Positions 18,101 to 26,102 of a DNA stretch of 64,000 bases are shown piece after piece. A program made the translations under genes and the position numbers. Each line of letters begins with the position of its first letter. Position 1 is the first letter of the stretch. The notes beneath the pieces were generated by a model. It was not told where the DNA came from. It saw only the letters and a program-made list of their open reading frames with translations, and searched no databases. Source of the DNA: an uncultured Propionibacteriaceae bacterium (GTDB lineage Bacteria > Actinomycetota > Actinomycetes > Propionibacteriales > Propionibacteriaceae); assembly GCA_945911015.1 (NCBI GenBank), contig CAMDZW010000013.1, forward strand, positions 1 to 64,000, in the 5' to 3' direction.

Positions 18101-18892
18101 TCAGAGCCGCGGGATCTGCATGCCGCCGCCGACGTTGATCACGTCGCCGGTGCTGTACGGCATGGCGCCGGCAGCCAGTTGGGTGACCGCACCGGCCACA
18201 TCGGCCGGGACACCCCAGCGCGGCATCGGAGCGAGGCCACCGGCGAACTGGGCGTCGTACTTCTCCTTCACCCCGGCCGTCATGTCGGTCGCGACGACAC
18301 CGGGACGGACCTCGTACACCACGATGCCCTCAGGGGCGAGACGGGCCGCCCAGAGCTGGGTGGCCATTGCCACGCCGGCCTTGGAGATGCAGTACTCGCC
18401 GCGGTTGAGCGAGACCGTGGTGGCCGAGATCGACGAGACGTTGACGATGGTGCCCTGCACCGGCTGTGGGCTGGTCGGGTCGTAGTCACCGCGCTGGGCG
18501 ATCATCTGGTTCGCCACGAGCTGGGTGAGGAAGTAGGGCCCGCGCAGGTTGATGCCGAGCACCCGGTCGAAGCTCTCGGGGGTGGCGACCAGGAGGTCGT
18601 CGCGGACCTCGGGAGCGACCCCGGCATTGTTGACCAGCAGGTCGATCCGACCCCAGGCGGCGACAGTCTCGTCGACATAGCGCTGGTGCGACTCCTGTTC
18701 GGCGACACTGCCTTGGGTGTAGCGGACCTCGCCCAGAGTGCGGAGTCGGTCCAGCAGGTCGGTCGGCTCTGGACGGGTGGCGAGGATGGCGACTTTCCAG
18801 CCCGCCTGCAACAGCCCTTCAGTGATGCCGAGCCCGATCCCGCGATTTCCGCCGGTGACCAGGGCCACCTTGTCCGCAGCAGTGTTGTCCAT
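18101..18892 (-). CDS. SDR family oxidoreductase (3-ketoacyl-ACP reductase-like)
   Basis: 263 aa classical short-chain dehydrogenase. The cofactor motif is VTGGNRGIGLGI, followed by NNAGVAPE and the catalytic Ser/Tyr/Lys (NVSSISATT...YCISKAG). The C-terminus is TGDVINVGGGMQIPRL. ATG 18892 is chosen over 18901 and the 409-aa track ORF because GGAGG lies 9 nt upstream of it. It is the first gene of the SDR-flavoprotein unit and diverges from the DUF485/actP genes, so the 18893-19039 gap should hold both promoters. Substrate unknown. Confidence 0.85.
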   Translation of the reverse strand: MDNTAADKVALVTGGNRGIGLGITEGLLQAGWKVAILATRPEPTDLLDRLRTLGEVRYTQGSVAEQESHQRYVDETVAAWGRIDLLVNNAGVAPEVRDDLLVATPESFDRVLGINLRGPYFLTQLVANQMIAQRGDYDPTSPQPVQGTIVNVSSISATTVSLNRGEYCISKAGVAMATQLWAARLAPEGIVVYEVRPGVVATDMTAGVKEKYDAQFAGGLAPMPRWGVPADVAGAVTQLAAGAMPYSTGDVINVGGGMQIPRL

Positions 18893-19039
18893 GTCCGCCA
18901 TCCTCCCCCAGCCCAGTCCTGCCGCGCAAGTAAGGGCTTTCCCATCGGCCGTGGATGCTGGACAGACGCCAGAAGCAGGAGCAGGATGTCGCAGAGAGCG
19001 GCTCGCATCGAGGTGAGCCAGGAGGAGGTGCGTTCCCCC

Positions 19040-19411
19040 ATGACAACTCCGACCGACCCGGCGCCGGGCTCCGTGCTCAACGCCTCGCCGGAGGACTTCG
19101 CGCGGGTCCAGGCCAGCGCGGAATTCAAACAACTCAAGGTGACCTTCCGAGCGTTCGCCATCCCCATGACTGTGGTCTTCCTGGTCTGGTACTTCCTGTA
19201 CGTACTGCTGTCGACCTATGCCGAAGGCTTCATGTCGACACCGCTGATCGGCAATCTCAATGTCGGCCTGACGCTGGGGCTGCTCCAGTTCGTCTCGACC
19301 TTCCTGATCACCGGTCTGTATGTCCGACATGCCAACCGCAAGATCGACCCGATCGCCACCAAGCTTCGTGAAGAGCTCGAAGGCACCACCCCGGCACAGG
19401 AGGCTGAGTGA
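19040..19411 (+). CDS. DUF485 membrane protein (YjcH-like), partner of ActP
   Basis: 123 aa with two hydrophobic helices (FAIPMTVVFLVWYFLYVLL and LGLLQFVSTFLITGLYV), the standard DUF485 layout. The gene ends in a TGATG overlap with the actP-like symporter, the conserved yjcH-actP arrangement for acetate/short-chain acid uptake. ATG 19040 has GGAGGAGG 10-11 nt upstream. The 686-aa track ORF containing it is an artefact of a long open antisense frame. Confidence 0.87.
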   Translation: MTTPTDPAPGSVLNASPEDFARVQASAEFKQLKVTFRAFAIPMTVVFLVWYFLYVLLSTYAEGFMSTPLIGNLNVGLTLGLLQFVSTFLITGLYVRHANRKIDPIATKLREELEGTTPAQEAE

Positions 19412-20991
19412 TGAGCGGCAACCCGATCCTCAACATCACCATCTTCGGAGTCTTCGTCGTCGTCACCCTCGTGGTGGTGCTGCGGGTCTCCCGAGCCGGC
19501 GTCGGCACGACGGGCTACTACGCTGGCGACCGGTCCTTCACCGGCCGCCAGAACGGGTTGGCGATTGCGGGTGACTATCTCTCGGCAGCGTCCTTCCTCG
19601 GCATCGCCGGCGCGGTCGCTCTGTACGGGTACGACGGCCTGCTCTATTCGATCGGCTTCCTCGTCGCCTGGCTGGTGGCCCTGCTGTTGGTCGCCGAGCC
19701 GATGCGCAACACCGGCAAGTACACGATGGCCGACGTGCTGTCCTTCCGGATGAAGCAGACTCCGGTGCGGCTGGTGGCGGCCATCTCGACCCTGGTCGTC
19801 TCCTTCTTCTACCTGTTGGCTCAGATGGCCGGGGCTGGCGGTCTGGTCGCCCTGCTGCTCGGGGTCGACTCGAAGTTCGGCCAGGGGCTGGTGATCTTCA
19901 TCGTCGGTGTGTTGATGATTGTCTACGTGCTGGTCGGCGGCATGAAAGGCACGACCTGGGTTCAGATCATCAAGGCCACTTTGTTGATCCTCGGTGCTGC
20001 GGTGATGACGGTCTGGGTGTTCGTGCTCAACGGATTCAACTTGTCGGCCCTGCTGGGCAAGGCAGCCGCGACCTCCCCCGAGGGAGATGCCGTACTGCAG
20101 CCGATGCTGCAGTACGGCGCCAGCGACACCACCAAACTGGGCTTCATCTCGCTGGCCATCGCTCTGGTCTTCGGCGCAGCCGGTCTGCCCCATGTGCTGA
20201 TGCGGTTCTACACCGTGCCGACCGCCAAGGAGGCACGACGGTCGGTGACTTGGGCCATCATCTTGATCGGGGCGTTCTACCTGTTCACCTTCGTGCTCGG
20301 CTTCGGCGCGACCTACCTGGTCGGCCCGGAGGAGATCGCCAATGCTCCGGGCGGCGTCAACTCGGCAGCACCCCTGCTCGCCTTCCATCTGGGCGGTACG
20401 GTGCTCCTCGCCCTGGTCTCGGGTGTGGCCTTCGCGACCATTCTGGCCGTGGTCGCGGGTCTGACCATCACGGCGTCGGCGTCGTTCTCGCACGACATCT
20501 ACAACTCGGTGATCCGCAAGGGCACAGCCACCTCCACCCAGGAGGTCCGGGTGGCCCGGATCACCGCGGTCGTGATCGGTGTGATCGCGATCTTCGGGGG
20601 CATCGCGGCCAACGGGCAGAACATCGCCTTCCTGGTGTCGTTGGCCTTCGCCATTGCGGCCAGCGCCAACCTGCCGTCGATCCTGTTCTCGCTCTACTGG
20701 AAGCGGTTCAACACCACCGGCACGTTGTGCAGCATGATCGCCGGACTGGTCTCGGCCATCGTGTTGATCCTCTTCTCCCCGGCGGTCTCCGGGGCCGAGA
20801 GTGCCATGTTCCCCAATGTCGACTTCTCCTGGTTCCCGCTGACCAACCCGGCCATCATCTCGGTCCCGGTCGGCTTCCTCGCGGCGATCCTCGGCGCCCT
20901 GCTGTCCAAGGAGAGCCCGTCGGAGAAGCAGGCCGAGATGGAGGTCCGCTCGATGACGGGCGCTGGCGCGGAGAAGGCCACCGAGCACTGA
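19411..20991 (+). CDS. actP: Cation/acetate symporter (SSS family)
   Basis: 526 aa with about 13 hydrophobic helices. It belongs to the sodium:solute symporter family, ActP subgroup: YYAGDRSFTGRQNGLAIAGDYLSAASFLGI near the N-terminus, the GLPHVLMRFYTVPTAKEARRS block, and SASFSHDIYNSVIRKG. ActP takes up acetate and related short-chain monocarboxylates with a cation. Its start overlaps the DUF485 stop, implying translational coupling. A hairpin terminator follows. Acetate/propionate uptake fits a propionibacterial-type metabolism. Confidence 0.88.
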   Translation: MSGNPILNITIFGVFVVVTLVVVLRVSRAGVGTTGYYAGDRSFTGRQNGLAIAGDYLSAASFLGIAGAVALYGYDGLLYSIGFLVAWLVALLLVAEPMRNTGKYTMADVLSFRMKQTPVRLVAAISTLVVSFFYLLAQMAGAGGLVALLLGVDSKFGQGLVIFIVGVLMIVYVLVGGMKGTTWVQIIKATLLILGAAVMTVWVFVLNGFNLSALLGKAAATSPEGDAVLQPMLQYGASDTTKLGFISLAIALVFGAAGLPHVLMRFYTVPTAKEARRSVTWAIILIGAFYLFTFVLGFGATYLVGPEEIANAPGGVNSAAPLLAFHLGGTVLLALVSGVAFATILAVVAGLTITASASFSHDIYNSVIRKGTATSTQEVRVARITAVVIGVIAIFGGIAANGQNIAFLVSLAFAIAASANLPSILFSLYWKRFNTTGTLCSMIAGLVSAIVLILFSPAVSGAESAMFPNVDFSWFPLTNPAIISVPVGFLAAILGALLSKESPSEKQAEMEVRSMTGAGAEKATEH

Positions 20992-21019
20992 CCCACCCTC
21001 GAACCACACAGCAACCCGG

Positions 21020-21041
21020 CGGCCCGGCTTCGGCCGGGCCG
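21020..21041 (+). terminator. Hairpin terminator after actP
   Basis: CGGCCCGGC-TTCG-GCCGGGCCG forms a perfect 9-bp GC stem with a TTCG tetraloop, 28 bp after the actP stop. The surrounding 30 nt (GGCGG..TCCTGT) match the groEL terminator at 30141-30176 at 28 of 30 positions, discussed in the findings. Confidence 0.75.
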
Positions 21042-21158
21042 TCCTGTGCACGATGACTACTTCAGGCCTGTCGTCGCGATGCCTCGGATCAGAAATTTCT
21101 GGGCCCGCATCGACCAAAGTACTCAGGGCAACCGGAGCGGTGAGGACCGCTCGATTGC

Positions 21159-21453
21159 TTGAGCCATGTCTGGCGCCACACCCGCCACGGCGACCGCTAC
21201 GCCACCGTGATCATCGACCTCACACCGGTGCGCGAGAAGACAGGGCCGTCCAGGCTGCTGGACATGGTCGGGGGCCGCTCGAAGGCGGTGGGTCATGCAA
21301 TCCGCCATCGACGCGCTCGCCAGCGGCATCCCAGCTCTGCTCGTCGAACTGCGCCACCTCAGCCGAACCCGGAAGCAACGCGCCGCCGACGTTCTCGCGT
21401 TCTTCGACCACCCCGGTACCTCCAACGGCCACATACACCCTCAAATGCGATGA
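21159..21453 (+). mobile_element. ISL3-family transposase remnant (internally deleted, frameshifted)
   Basis: Two pieces of an ISL3-type DDE transposase remain. The first (from about 21159) reads HVWRHTRHGDRYATVIIDL and on through DMVGGRSK, the start of the catalytic core. About 20 bp later, in another frame, comes MQSAIDALASGIPALLVELR, then ADVLAFFDHPGTSNG, the C-terminal region. This jumps directly to HIHPQMR and a stop, matching the usual extreme C-terminus. So the central core and a second C-terminal stretch have been deleted. It cannot encode an active transposase. No terminal inverted repeats could be recognised. Confidence 0.75.
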
Positions 21454-21627
21454 GCCAGTCAACAAGTTCCCAAAGAACACCAAGAAGGTGGGGCAGTCGA
21501 ACCCCGTGATGCCACCACTGCGCGCGTCATCGTCCCCGCACGTGACGCAGTGGTCGTCGAGCTCCACCCGGCCCAGACCGCCGACGTCTGAACTGCTGCC
21601 GGACAGCACAGCCACGGGCGGTCTGGG
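21454..21627. other. Unassigned degenerate sequence between the IS remnant and groEL relic
   Basis: No convincing gene. On the plus strand an open frame follows the transposase stop and ends with TTARVIVPARDAVVVELHPA...V and a TGA near 21590. That looks like the C-terminal beta-strand tail of some lost protein, but I cannot name a family. The minus strand gives no better candidate. The stretch 21042-21158 likewise shows nothing supportable. Confidence 0.4.
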
Positions 21628-21730
21628 GGAGCCTTCTCCGGCTTGTCGGCGACGGACCGCTTCGGTGGTCAAGAACAGGCTGGCGATCGAAGCTGGGTTC
21701 TGCAGCACCGAGCGGGTGACTTTGGCAGGA
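21628..21730 (-). pseudogene. Relic of the groEL 3' region (about 34 codons)
   Basis: These 103 bp align with 30269-30370 inside the intact groEL at about 90% identity (10 substitutions and one inserted base, by eye). The translation NPAKVTRSVLQNPASIASLF...LTTEAV corresponds to Gro[22 protein letters not shown]...LTTEAV. The inserted base near 21651 breaks the frame after TTEAV. Homology stops abruptly at the stop codon of the FAD oxidoreductase on one side and 55 bp before the groEL stop on the other. It is in the same orientation as groEL. Confidence 0.85.
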
Positions 21731-21731
21731 T

Positions 21732-24059
21732 TCACGCAGTGTCCGGGCCGGTCACCCGCAGCTGATAGATCCGCGCCTCCGCAGCACCGTTCGTGGCGGT
21801 GACGACCACACGCAGGGCATCGCCGGCCACCGTGGGGAAGGTCAGCCGACAGTGCCGCAGGTGGTTGCCAGCAGACTGAGCGACCGTGGTCCATCCGTCA
21901 TCGGTGTGCACGTCAACGTGGAAGTCACGCACACACTCGGGCGCAATGTGCAGCCCTGGCCGGGAGTCGGTGGCAGTGTCGAGGTCGGTGTCGAACGAGA
22001 GGTCCACCGCGCCGACCCGATGCGGCCGATCCCACTGCAGTTCGATGGTCGCCGGCAGCTGCGGTGGGGAGATCCACAGGTTTGCACCACGGCCGGGCCA
22101 TGCCCAGTCGTTGGCGACATTCTCCGCCCGGTACGGGGTTGCCGGAGGCGTGAGGCGGACCAGGTGGTTGAGTCGCCGAATCTGCTGCCACACGGTGTAC
22201 GGAGGGATCTCGATCTCCTCGGGAGCAAAGCAGGCCAACTCGGCATTGGCCGGTTCGGGCCCTCCGGGGGCCTCGAGGCGTTGCTGGATCAAAGCCCCGG
22301 TCGGCGGCTGCGCTGACTGCGCCCATTCGACCGATGCGCCCGGTTCGTCGTCGGCCTCCAACCACACCCGTACCGGCCGATCATCCTGAATGCCCGACGG
22401 TTCGATGGGCAGAGGTGCCTCGAACCAACCGTCTGACCCCGCGGGTACGCTGATCAACCCCAGGCGCCGGGGCGTACCGGGCGCCCGGTCCCAAATGGTC
22501 GTCATCGGTTCGACCCACACCCGCACCCGACCTTCCCGATCACCGGACTGACGCAGGCGAACGGCGACCCTGCGCGCTGTGTTGCTTCCCAGAGCCGGGA
22601 TGACCTGCCCGCGGGCAACGTCGAGGCTCTGCCAGTCCGACACCGCCTCAGGGATGGCAAAGTCTGCAGCCGGCGCGACCACCTGCGCACGTCTCGCGAG
22701 ATCGTTTGTGTCCCCGTGAGCCACATTGAGCAGCCGGACATCATTGCGGAGCAGTTCCTGCTGCAACTCACCGATCATGGCCGGGTCGGTCGCCATCGTG
22801 CGCGGGTCAACCCGCGCACGATGGGCCCCAGCCGCGGCAAGCCCCACCGCCTGCCCCAACTGCGCGAGAGTCTGCTGGACCCGGATCGGGCCCAAACCGA
22901 CATGGGTGGCCGACAGGCACCGCCCGACCAGCCACAGATTGTCGGCGTCGGCGGCACAGCAGGCCCGTAGCGGAACAGAGAAAGGTGCCACGCGAGCGAG
23001 ACCACGGTAGTAGCGGTCGATGTTCTCCCGCTCGGCGGGCGCGTCAAGATTCTCGAGGGCACCCTTCGAGTGCAAGTCGATCCACCAGCCGGCGTAACCG
23101 ACCTCGTCGCACCAGCGCTGGTCCTCCACGACATCGGCCTGGCGGATCACCACCTCACCACGCACCCGACGCGACTCACGCTTGCCGGGCACTTGACCGA
23201 TCCATTCCAAGTGATGATGTGACAGCTGGTCGGACTTGTCGGAGGCGTTCTTCAGGAAGTCCCAAAGCCCGAGCACGTGACGATGGAGCTGGCGTCGAAT
23301 GGCTTGATTGTCATCGATCTGATGGAAGGGATCGTTGACCTCGACCCACCAGAAGCCAGCCACGATGTCACCGATCACCTTGGGCAGCGAGCGGTCGAAA
23401 GTCAGGTCGGTCGACCGATAGTCGATGGCCCATGACGGCGCCGTGAACGGCACAGGCCGATCCATCCGACGAGCCTGCATGGTGATGGTGCTGCCCAACG
23501 ACGACTCGTCGGAAACGACCGGTGCGAGTGACTCACCGTACTCGTGGCGAGCCTCCCGTCCGTAGGACCAGCGCATTCCGGCCAACGCGGAAAGGGTGCC
23601 GTCACCGGTCGCATCGACAAATTGTGGCGCGGTGAGCACGACGTCGCGCTCGCTGCCGAGCTGACGCCCTCGGACTTCGGTGAGATGGACCCGTCCGTCA
23701 CTGCCGGGGGCGGTCGACACTCCGTGGACCACCGTGCTGCGATACACCGTCAGCCCGTCGGTCTGCTCGGCAATGTCGTCGAGAACAAGGTCGAGATGGA
23801 CGGTCGTCGGTCGAGCCGGAGTGGGGTTGGACTGCCTGTCGAGCAGGGCGATCCGGTGGATCAGACCCGTCTCGGCAGCCCACGCGTTCGAGGATGCCGC
23901 TCCGCTCACCGGAACGCGAATCTCGCTGGAGCCGGAACCCCCGAGGACGGGACGATCCTGGACCAGGGCGACCCGAAGGCCAGCTCCGGCCGCAGACACC
24001 GCGGTGCAGAAACCCGACATGCCGCCGCCGACCACGACAAGGTCGTACTGATCCGACAC
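21732..24059 (-). CDS. FAD-dependent oxidoreductase (PF12831 type) with C-terminal discoidin-like domain
   Basis: 775 aa. The FAD motif is LVVVGGGMSGFCTAVSAAGAG (residues ~7-27), followed by LGGSGSSEIRVPVSGA. Later FAD-domain blocks are DATGDGTLSALAGM and LWLVGRCLSATHVGLGPIRVQQT, characteristic of the FAD_oxidored family found in glycan-use clusters. The last ~150 residues (NDWAWPGRGANLWISPPQLP...IYQLRVTG) look like an F5/8 type C (discoidin/CBM32-like) beta-sandwich. There is no signal peptide. GTG 24059 is chosen for its GGAGG 8 nt upstream; the track start at 24305 lies inside the divergent IclR gene. The substrate is probably a sugar or glycoside, by context only. Confidence 0.75.
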   Translation of the reverse strand: MSDQYDLVVVGGGMSGFCTAVSAAGAGLRVALVQDRPVLGGSGSSEIRVPVSGAASSNAWAAETGLIHRIALLDRQSNPTPARPTTVHLDLVLDDIAEQTDGLTVYRSTVVHGVSTAPGSDGRVHLTEVRGRQLGSERDVVLTAPQFVDATGDGTLSALAGMRWSYGREARHEYGESLAPVVSDESSLGSTITMQARRMDRPVPFTAPSWAIDYRSTDLTFDRSLPKVIGDIVAGFWWVEVNDPFHQIDDNQAIRRQLHRHVLGLWDFLKNASDKSDQLSHHHLEWIGQVPGKRESRRVRGEVVIRQADVVEDQRWCDEVGYAGWWIDLHSKGALENLDAPAERENIDRYYRGLARVAPFSVPLRACCAADADNLWLVGRCLSATHVGLGPIRVQQTLAQLGQAVGLAAAGAHRARVDPRTMATDPAMIGELQQELLRNDVRLLNVAHGDTNDLARRAQVVAPAADFAIPEAVSDWQSLDVARGQVIPALGSNTARRVAVRLRQSGDREGRVRVWVEPMTTIWDRAPGTPRRLGLISVPAGSDGWFEAPLPIEPSGIQDDRPVRVWLEADDEPGASVEWAQSAQPPTGALIQQRLEAPGGPEPANAELACFAPEEIEIPPYTVWQQIRRLNHLVRLTPPATPYRAENVANDWAWPGRGANLWISPPQLPATIELQWDRPHRVGAVDLSFDTDLDTATDSRPGLHIAPECVRDFHVDVHTDDGWTTVAQSAGNHLRHCRLTFPTVAGDALRVVVTATNGAAEARIYQLRVTGPDTA

Positions 24060-24095
24060 CGCTGACGCCTCCACTCCGGCCACACCCCCACTGCT

Positions 24096-24134
24096 TCCCA
24101 CATCGTGGGATACATTATTCCGCATTGCAGGAAT
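24096..24134. promoter_or_regulatory. Divergent promoter/operator region, FAD oxidoreductase / iclR
   Basis: Two separate inverted repeats sit in the divergent gap. One is TCCCAC-ATC-GTGGGA (24096-24110, perfect 6-3-6). The other is ATTCC-GCATTGCA-GGAAT (24117-24134), which resembles IclR-family operators (TTCC...GGAA). Between them, TACATT (plus) and TAATGT (minus) are candidate -10 boxes. The layout suggests one operator for the local IclR protein and a second for another regulator. Confidence 0.55.
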
Positions 24135-24150
24135 GTTAGAAGATCGCCCT

Positions 24151-25008
24151 ATGGATGTCCACCCCACGCAGGGCGATCGACCCGAGATCAAGGTCCAGTC
24201 CGTCGGACGCGCCTTCCGGCTCCTCGAACTGGTGGCAGCGGCCGACGGCATCGGTGTCACCACACTGTCGACAGAGACCGGGCTAGCAACCTCCACCGTG
24301 CACAACCTGCTGGTGACGCTGACCCAACTCGGCTACGTCACCAGCGAGTCCGGGCGCTACCGACTCGGGACCGCCATGGCGCTGCTCGCGGCTCGGGTCG
24401 ATCCTGCAGCCTCGATCTCCAGTGTTCTGACGCCCGCCGTCGCTCGTCTCGCGAAGGTCACCGGCCACTCGGCCACCGCCACCGTGCTGGTCGGCCGCCA
24501 TGCCCGGACGCTGGAGCATCGCGACGGGGCCGGCGAAATTGTCGTCCGACCATCTGCCGCGGTGTGGCAGGACCCTTTGGCACTGGCAACCGGGCGACTC
24601 CTGGTCGCGCTTCGACCTCGAACGGAGTGGCCGTCGTTCGTCGCCGCCGACGAACGGCGCAGCGCATCATCGATCACCGCACGGTGGCTCGCTGCGCTCG
24701 AGATGATCGCCGAGCAACGTCTTGCCGTCCGGCTGTCCAGACGGCCCGACGAAGGCGGCGGCCCCATCGTCACCGCAGTGGCCGCGTTTGTCGCGGTCGG
24801 CGGATCCTTCCCGCCGGTCTCGGTTGGAGTCTCGATCCCGTGGCAACTCACCAAGAACGATCTCGACGAGCTGGTCACCAGCTTGTGGAGCGAGGCCGGA
24901 GCGCTCTCGTTGAGTCTTGGAATTGACGATTACGGGACCAGGCCCAGCAGCGACGTCGTTGAGCAGGCGGCTGCGCTCGCTGCCGACCTGGTTCCCACGA
25001 CTCAGTGA
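24151..25008 (+). CDS. IclR family transcriptional regulator
   Basis: 285 aa. The N-terminal winged helix (VQSVGRAFRLLELVAAADG...LSTETGLATSTVHNLLVTL) is typical of IclR. The C-terminal effector domain follows (LTPAVARLAKVTGHSATATVLVGRHARTLEH). It probably binds the TTCC-N8-GGAA palindrome overlapping its upstream region and controls itself and the divergent FAD oxidoreductase. ATG 24151 is preferred to ATG 24133 because the palindrome covers the latter. It overlaps the convergent LacI gene by 7 bp. Confidence 0.85.
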   Translation: MDVHPTQGDRPEIKVQSVGRAFRLLELVAAADGIGVTTLSTETGLATSTVHNLLVTLTQLGYVTSESGRYRLGTAMALLAARVDPAASISSVLTPAVARLAKVTGHSATATVLVGRHARTLEHRDGAGEIVVRPSAAVWQDPLALATGRLLVALRPRTEWPSFVAADERRSASSITARWLAALEMIAEQRLAVRLSRRPDEGGGPIVTAVAAFVAVGGSFPPVSVGVSIPWQLTKNDLDELVTSLWSEAGALSLSLGIDDYGTRPSSDVVEQAAALAADLVPTTQ

Positions 25009-26090
25009 ACCCCGGTCGGCGGCGGAGCAATCGTGTGGTCGAGCTCTTCCTCAAGAGCGATGACCTCTTGGATCGGTCCACGGCCCGGATCGGCAATCAA
25101 GTCGATCAGGGTACGGACCGCCCGGCGTCCCATCTCCTGTTGAGGAATTCGAAATCCCGCAATCCGCGGCGATGAGTCGGGATGGTTGATCCAGCCACCC
25201 AGGCTGATGATCGACAGCTCGTCCGGGACGGCGACACCATGCTGGACCGCGGACGCATACAGCTCAGCTGCGTCCCCCGGTGTCTCCAGCACCACCGCAG
25301 TCAACCGACGGGCATGTGTGGCGTCAAGGATGTCGGCCGGACCGACGGTGAGCACCGGTGCGGCAGCACGACCCAGTCCGTGCGCCGCCACCCCGTCGAG
25401 GAACCCGGTACGACGCTCCTCGGCCTGCTCGGTCGGATAGCCCTTCGAGACGAAACCGATCCGTCCATGTCCCAGACCGACGAGCGTGTCGATTGCTTTG
25501 CGGGCGGCCGCGTAGTTGTCCTCGGCCACGTAGGACACACCCGCACCCGGTACGTCCCGTCGACTGACGTGCACGAAAGGAAAGCAGTCGTTGGTGAGTC
25601 GTTGCATCTCTGCCAGGTTGGCGTCGACGTTCTTGCCACGACCGAGGATGATGCCGCCGTCGCCGAGTTGCAGCGCATTGGTCCCGTTGCCGTAGATCGC
25701 CCGGTGGCCGTCGGCGTCCCGGCTGGTCGTGATCAAGGCAAGGCTGTACCCCTGGGCCTCGGCCTCCTCCTCCACGCCGACGAAGAACTGGTGGTGGAAG
25801 TCATCGTGGCTGGCCGGGAAGGTGGCCGAATAGGTGAACACACTGATCAATCGGGTACGACCGCCCGCCAGACTGCGAGCAGTCACGTTAGGGACGTAGC
25901 CGAGCTGGCGCACGGCATCCCAGATGCGCGCGGTGGTCTCTTCGCTGGCACTGACCGTGCTGCGCCTGGAGGTGCCACTGACCACCGCAGACACGAGGGT
26001 CACCGACACGCCGGCCAGCCGGGCCACATCCTGTTGGGTGGGGCGGCGTTTGGGACGGCGGGCGGAGGTCCCCGAGTCTGTCGGTGTCAT
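25002..26090 (-). CDS. LacI family transcriptional regulator
   Basis: 362 aa. The N-terminal HTH is PTQQDVARLAGVSVTLVSAV followed by the hinge YVPNVTARSLAGGRT; the periplasmic-binding-like effector domain follows. A motif LISVFTYSATFP...FHHQFFVGVEEEAE is closely mirrored in the LacI protein at 63148 (VMGVFTYEPVFP...FYHPFLVGMEAAAE), suggesting the two are paralogues. It lies 12 bp downstream of the binding-protein gene, so it is the last gene of the glycosidase-SBP-lacI operon and probably autoregulated. Confidence 0.88.
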   Translation of the reverse strand: MTPTDSGTSARRPKRRPTQQDVARLAGVSVTLVSAVVSGTSRRSTVSASEETTARIWDAVRQLGYVPNVTARSLAGGRTRLISVFTYSATFPASHDDFHHQFFVGVEEEAEAQGYSLALITTSRDADGHRAIYGNGTNALQLGDGGIILGRGKNVDANLAEMQRLTNDCFPFVHVSRRDVPGAGVSYVAEDNYAAARKAIDTLVGLGHGRIGFVSKGYPTEQAEERRTGFLDGVAAHGLGRAAAPVLTVGPADILDATHARRLTAVVLETPGDAAELYASAVQHGVAVPDELSIISLGGWINHPDSSPRIAGFRIPQQEMGRRAVRTLIDLIADPGRGPIQEVIALEEELDHTIAPPPTGVH

Positions 26091-26102
26091 GGTCGGATCA
26101 CT

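Noticed and set aside
21500-21600. Short minus-strand match to a HypC-like motif (DDHCVTCGD)
   Set aside because: Only about nine residues resemble hydrogenase-maturation HypC proteins; the sequence on either side does not continue the family, so chance is more likely.
21053-21802. 249-aa plus-strand ORF over the IS/groEL-relic region
   Set aside because: The frame mixes out-of-frame transposase and antisense groEL sequence, so it is not a gene.
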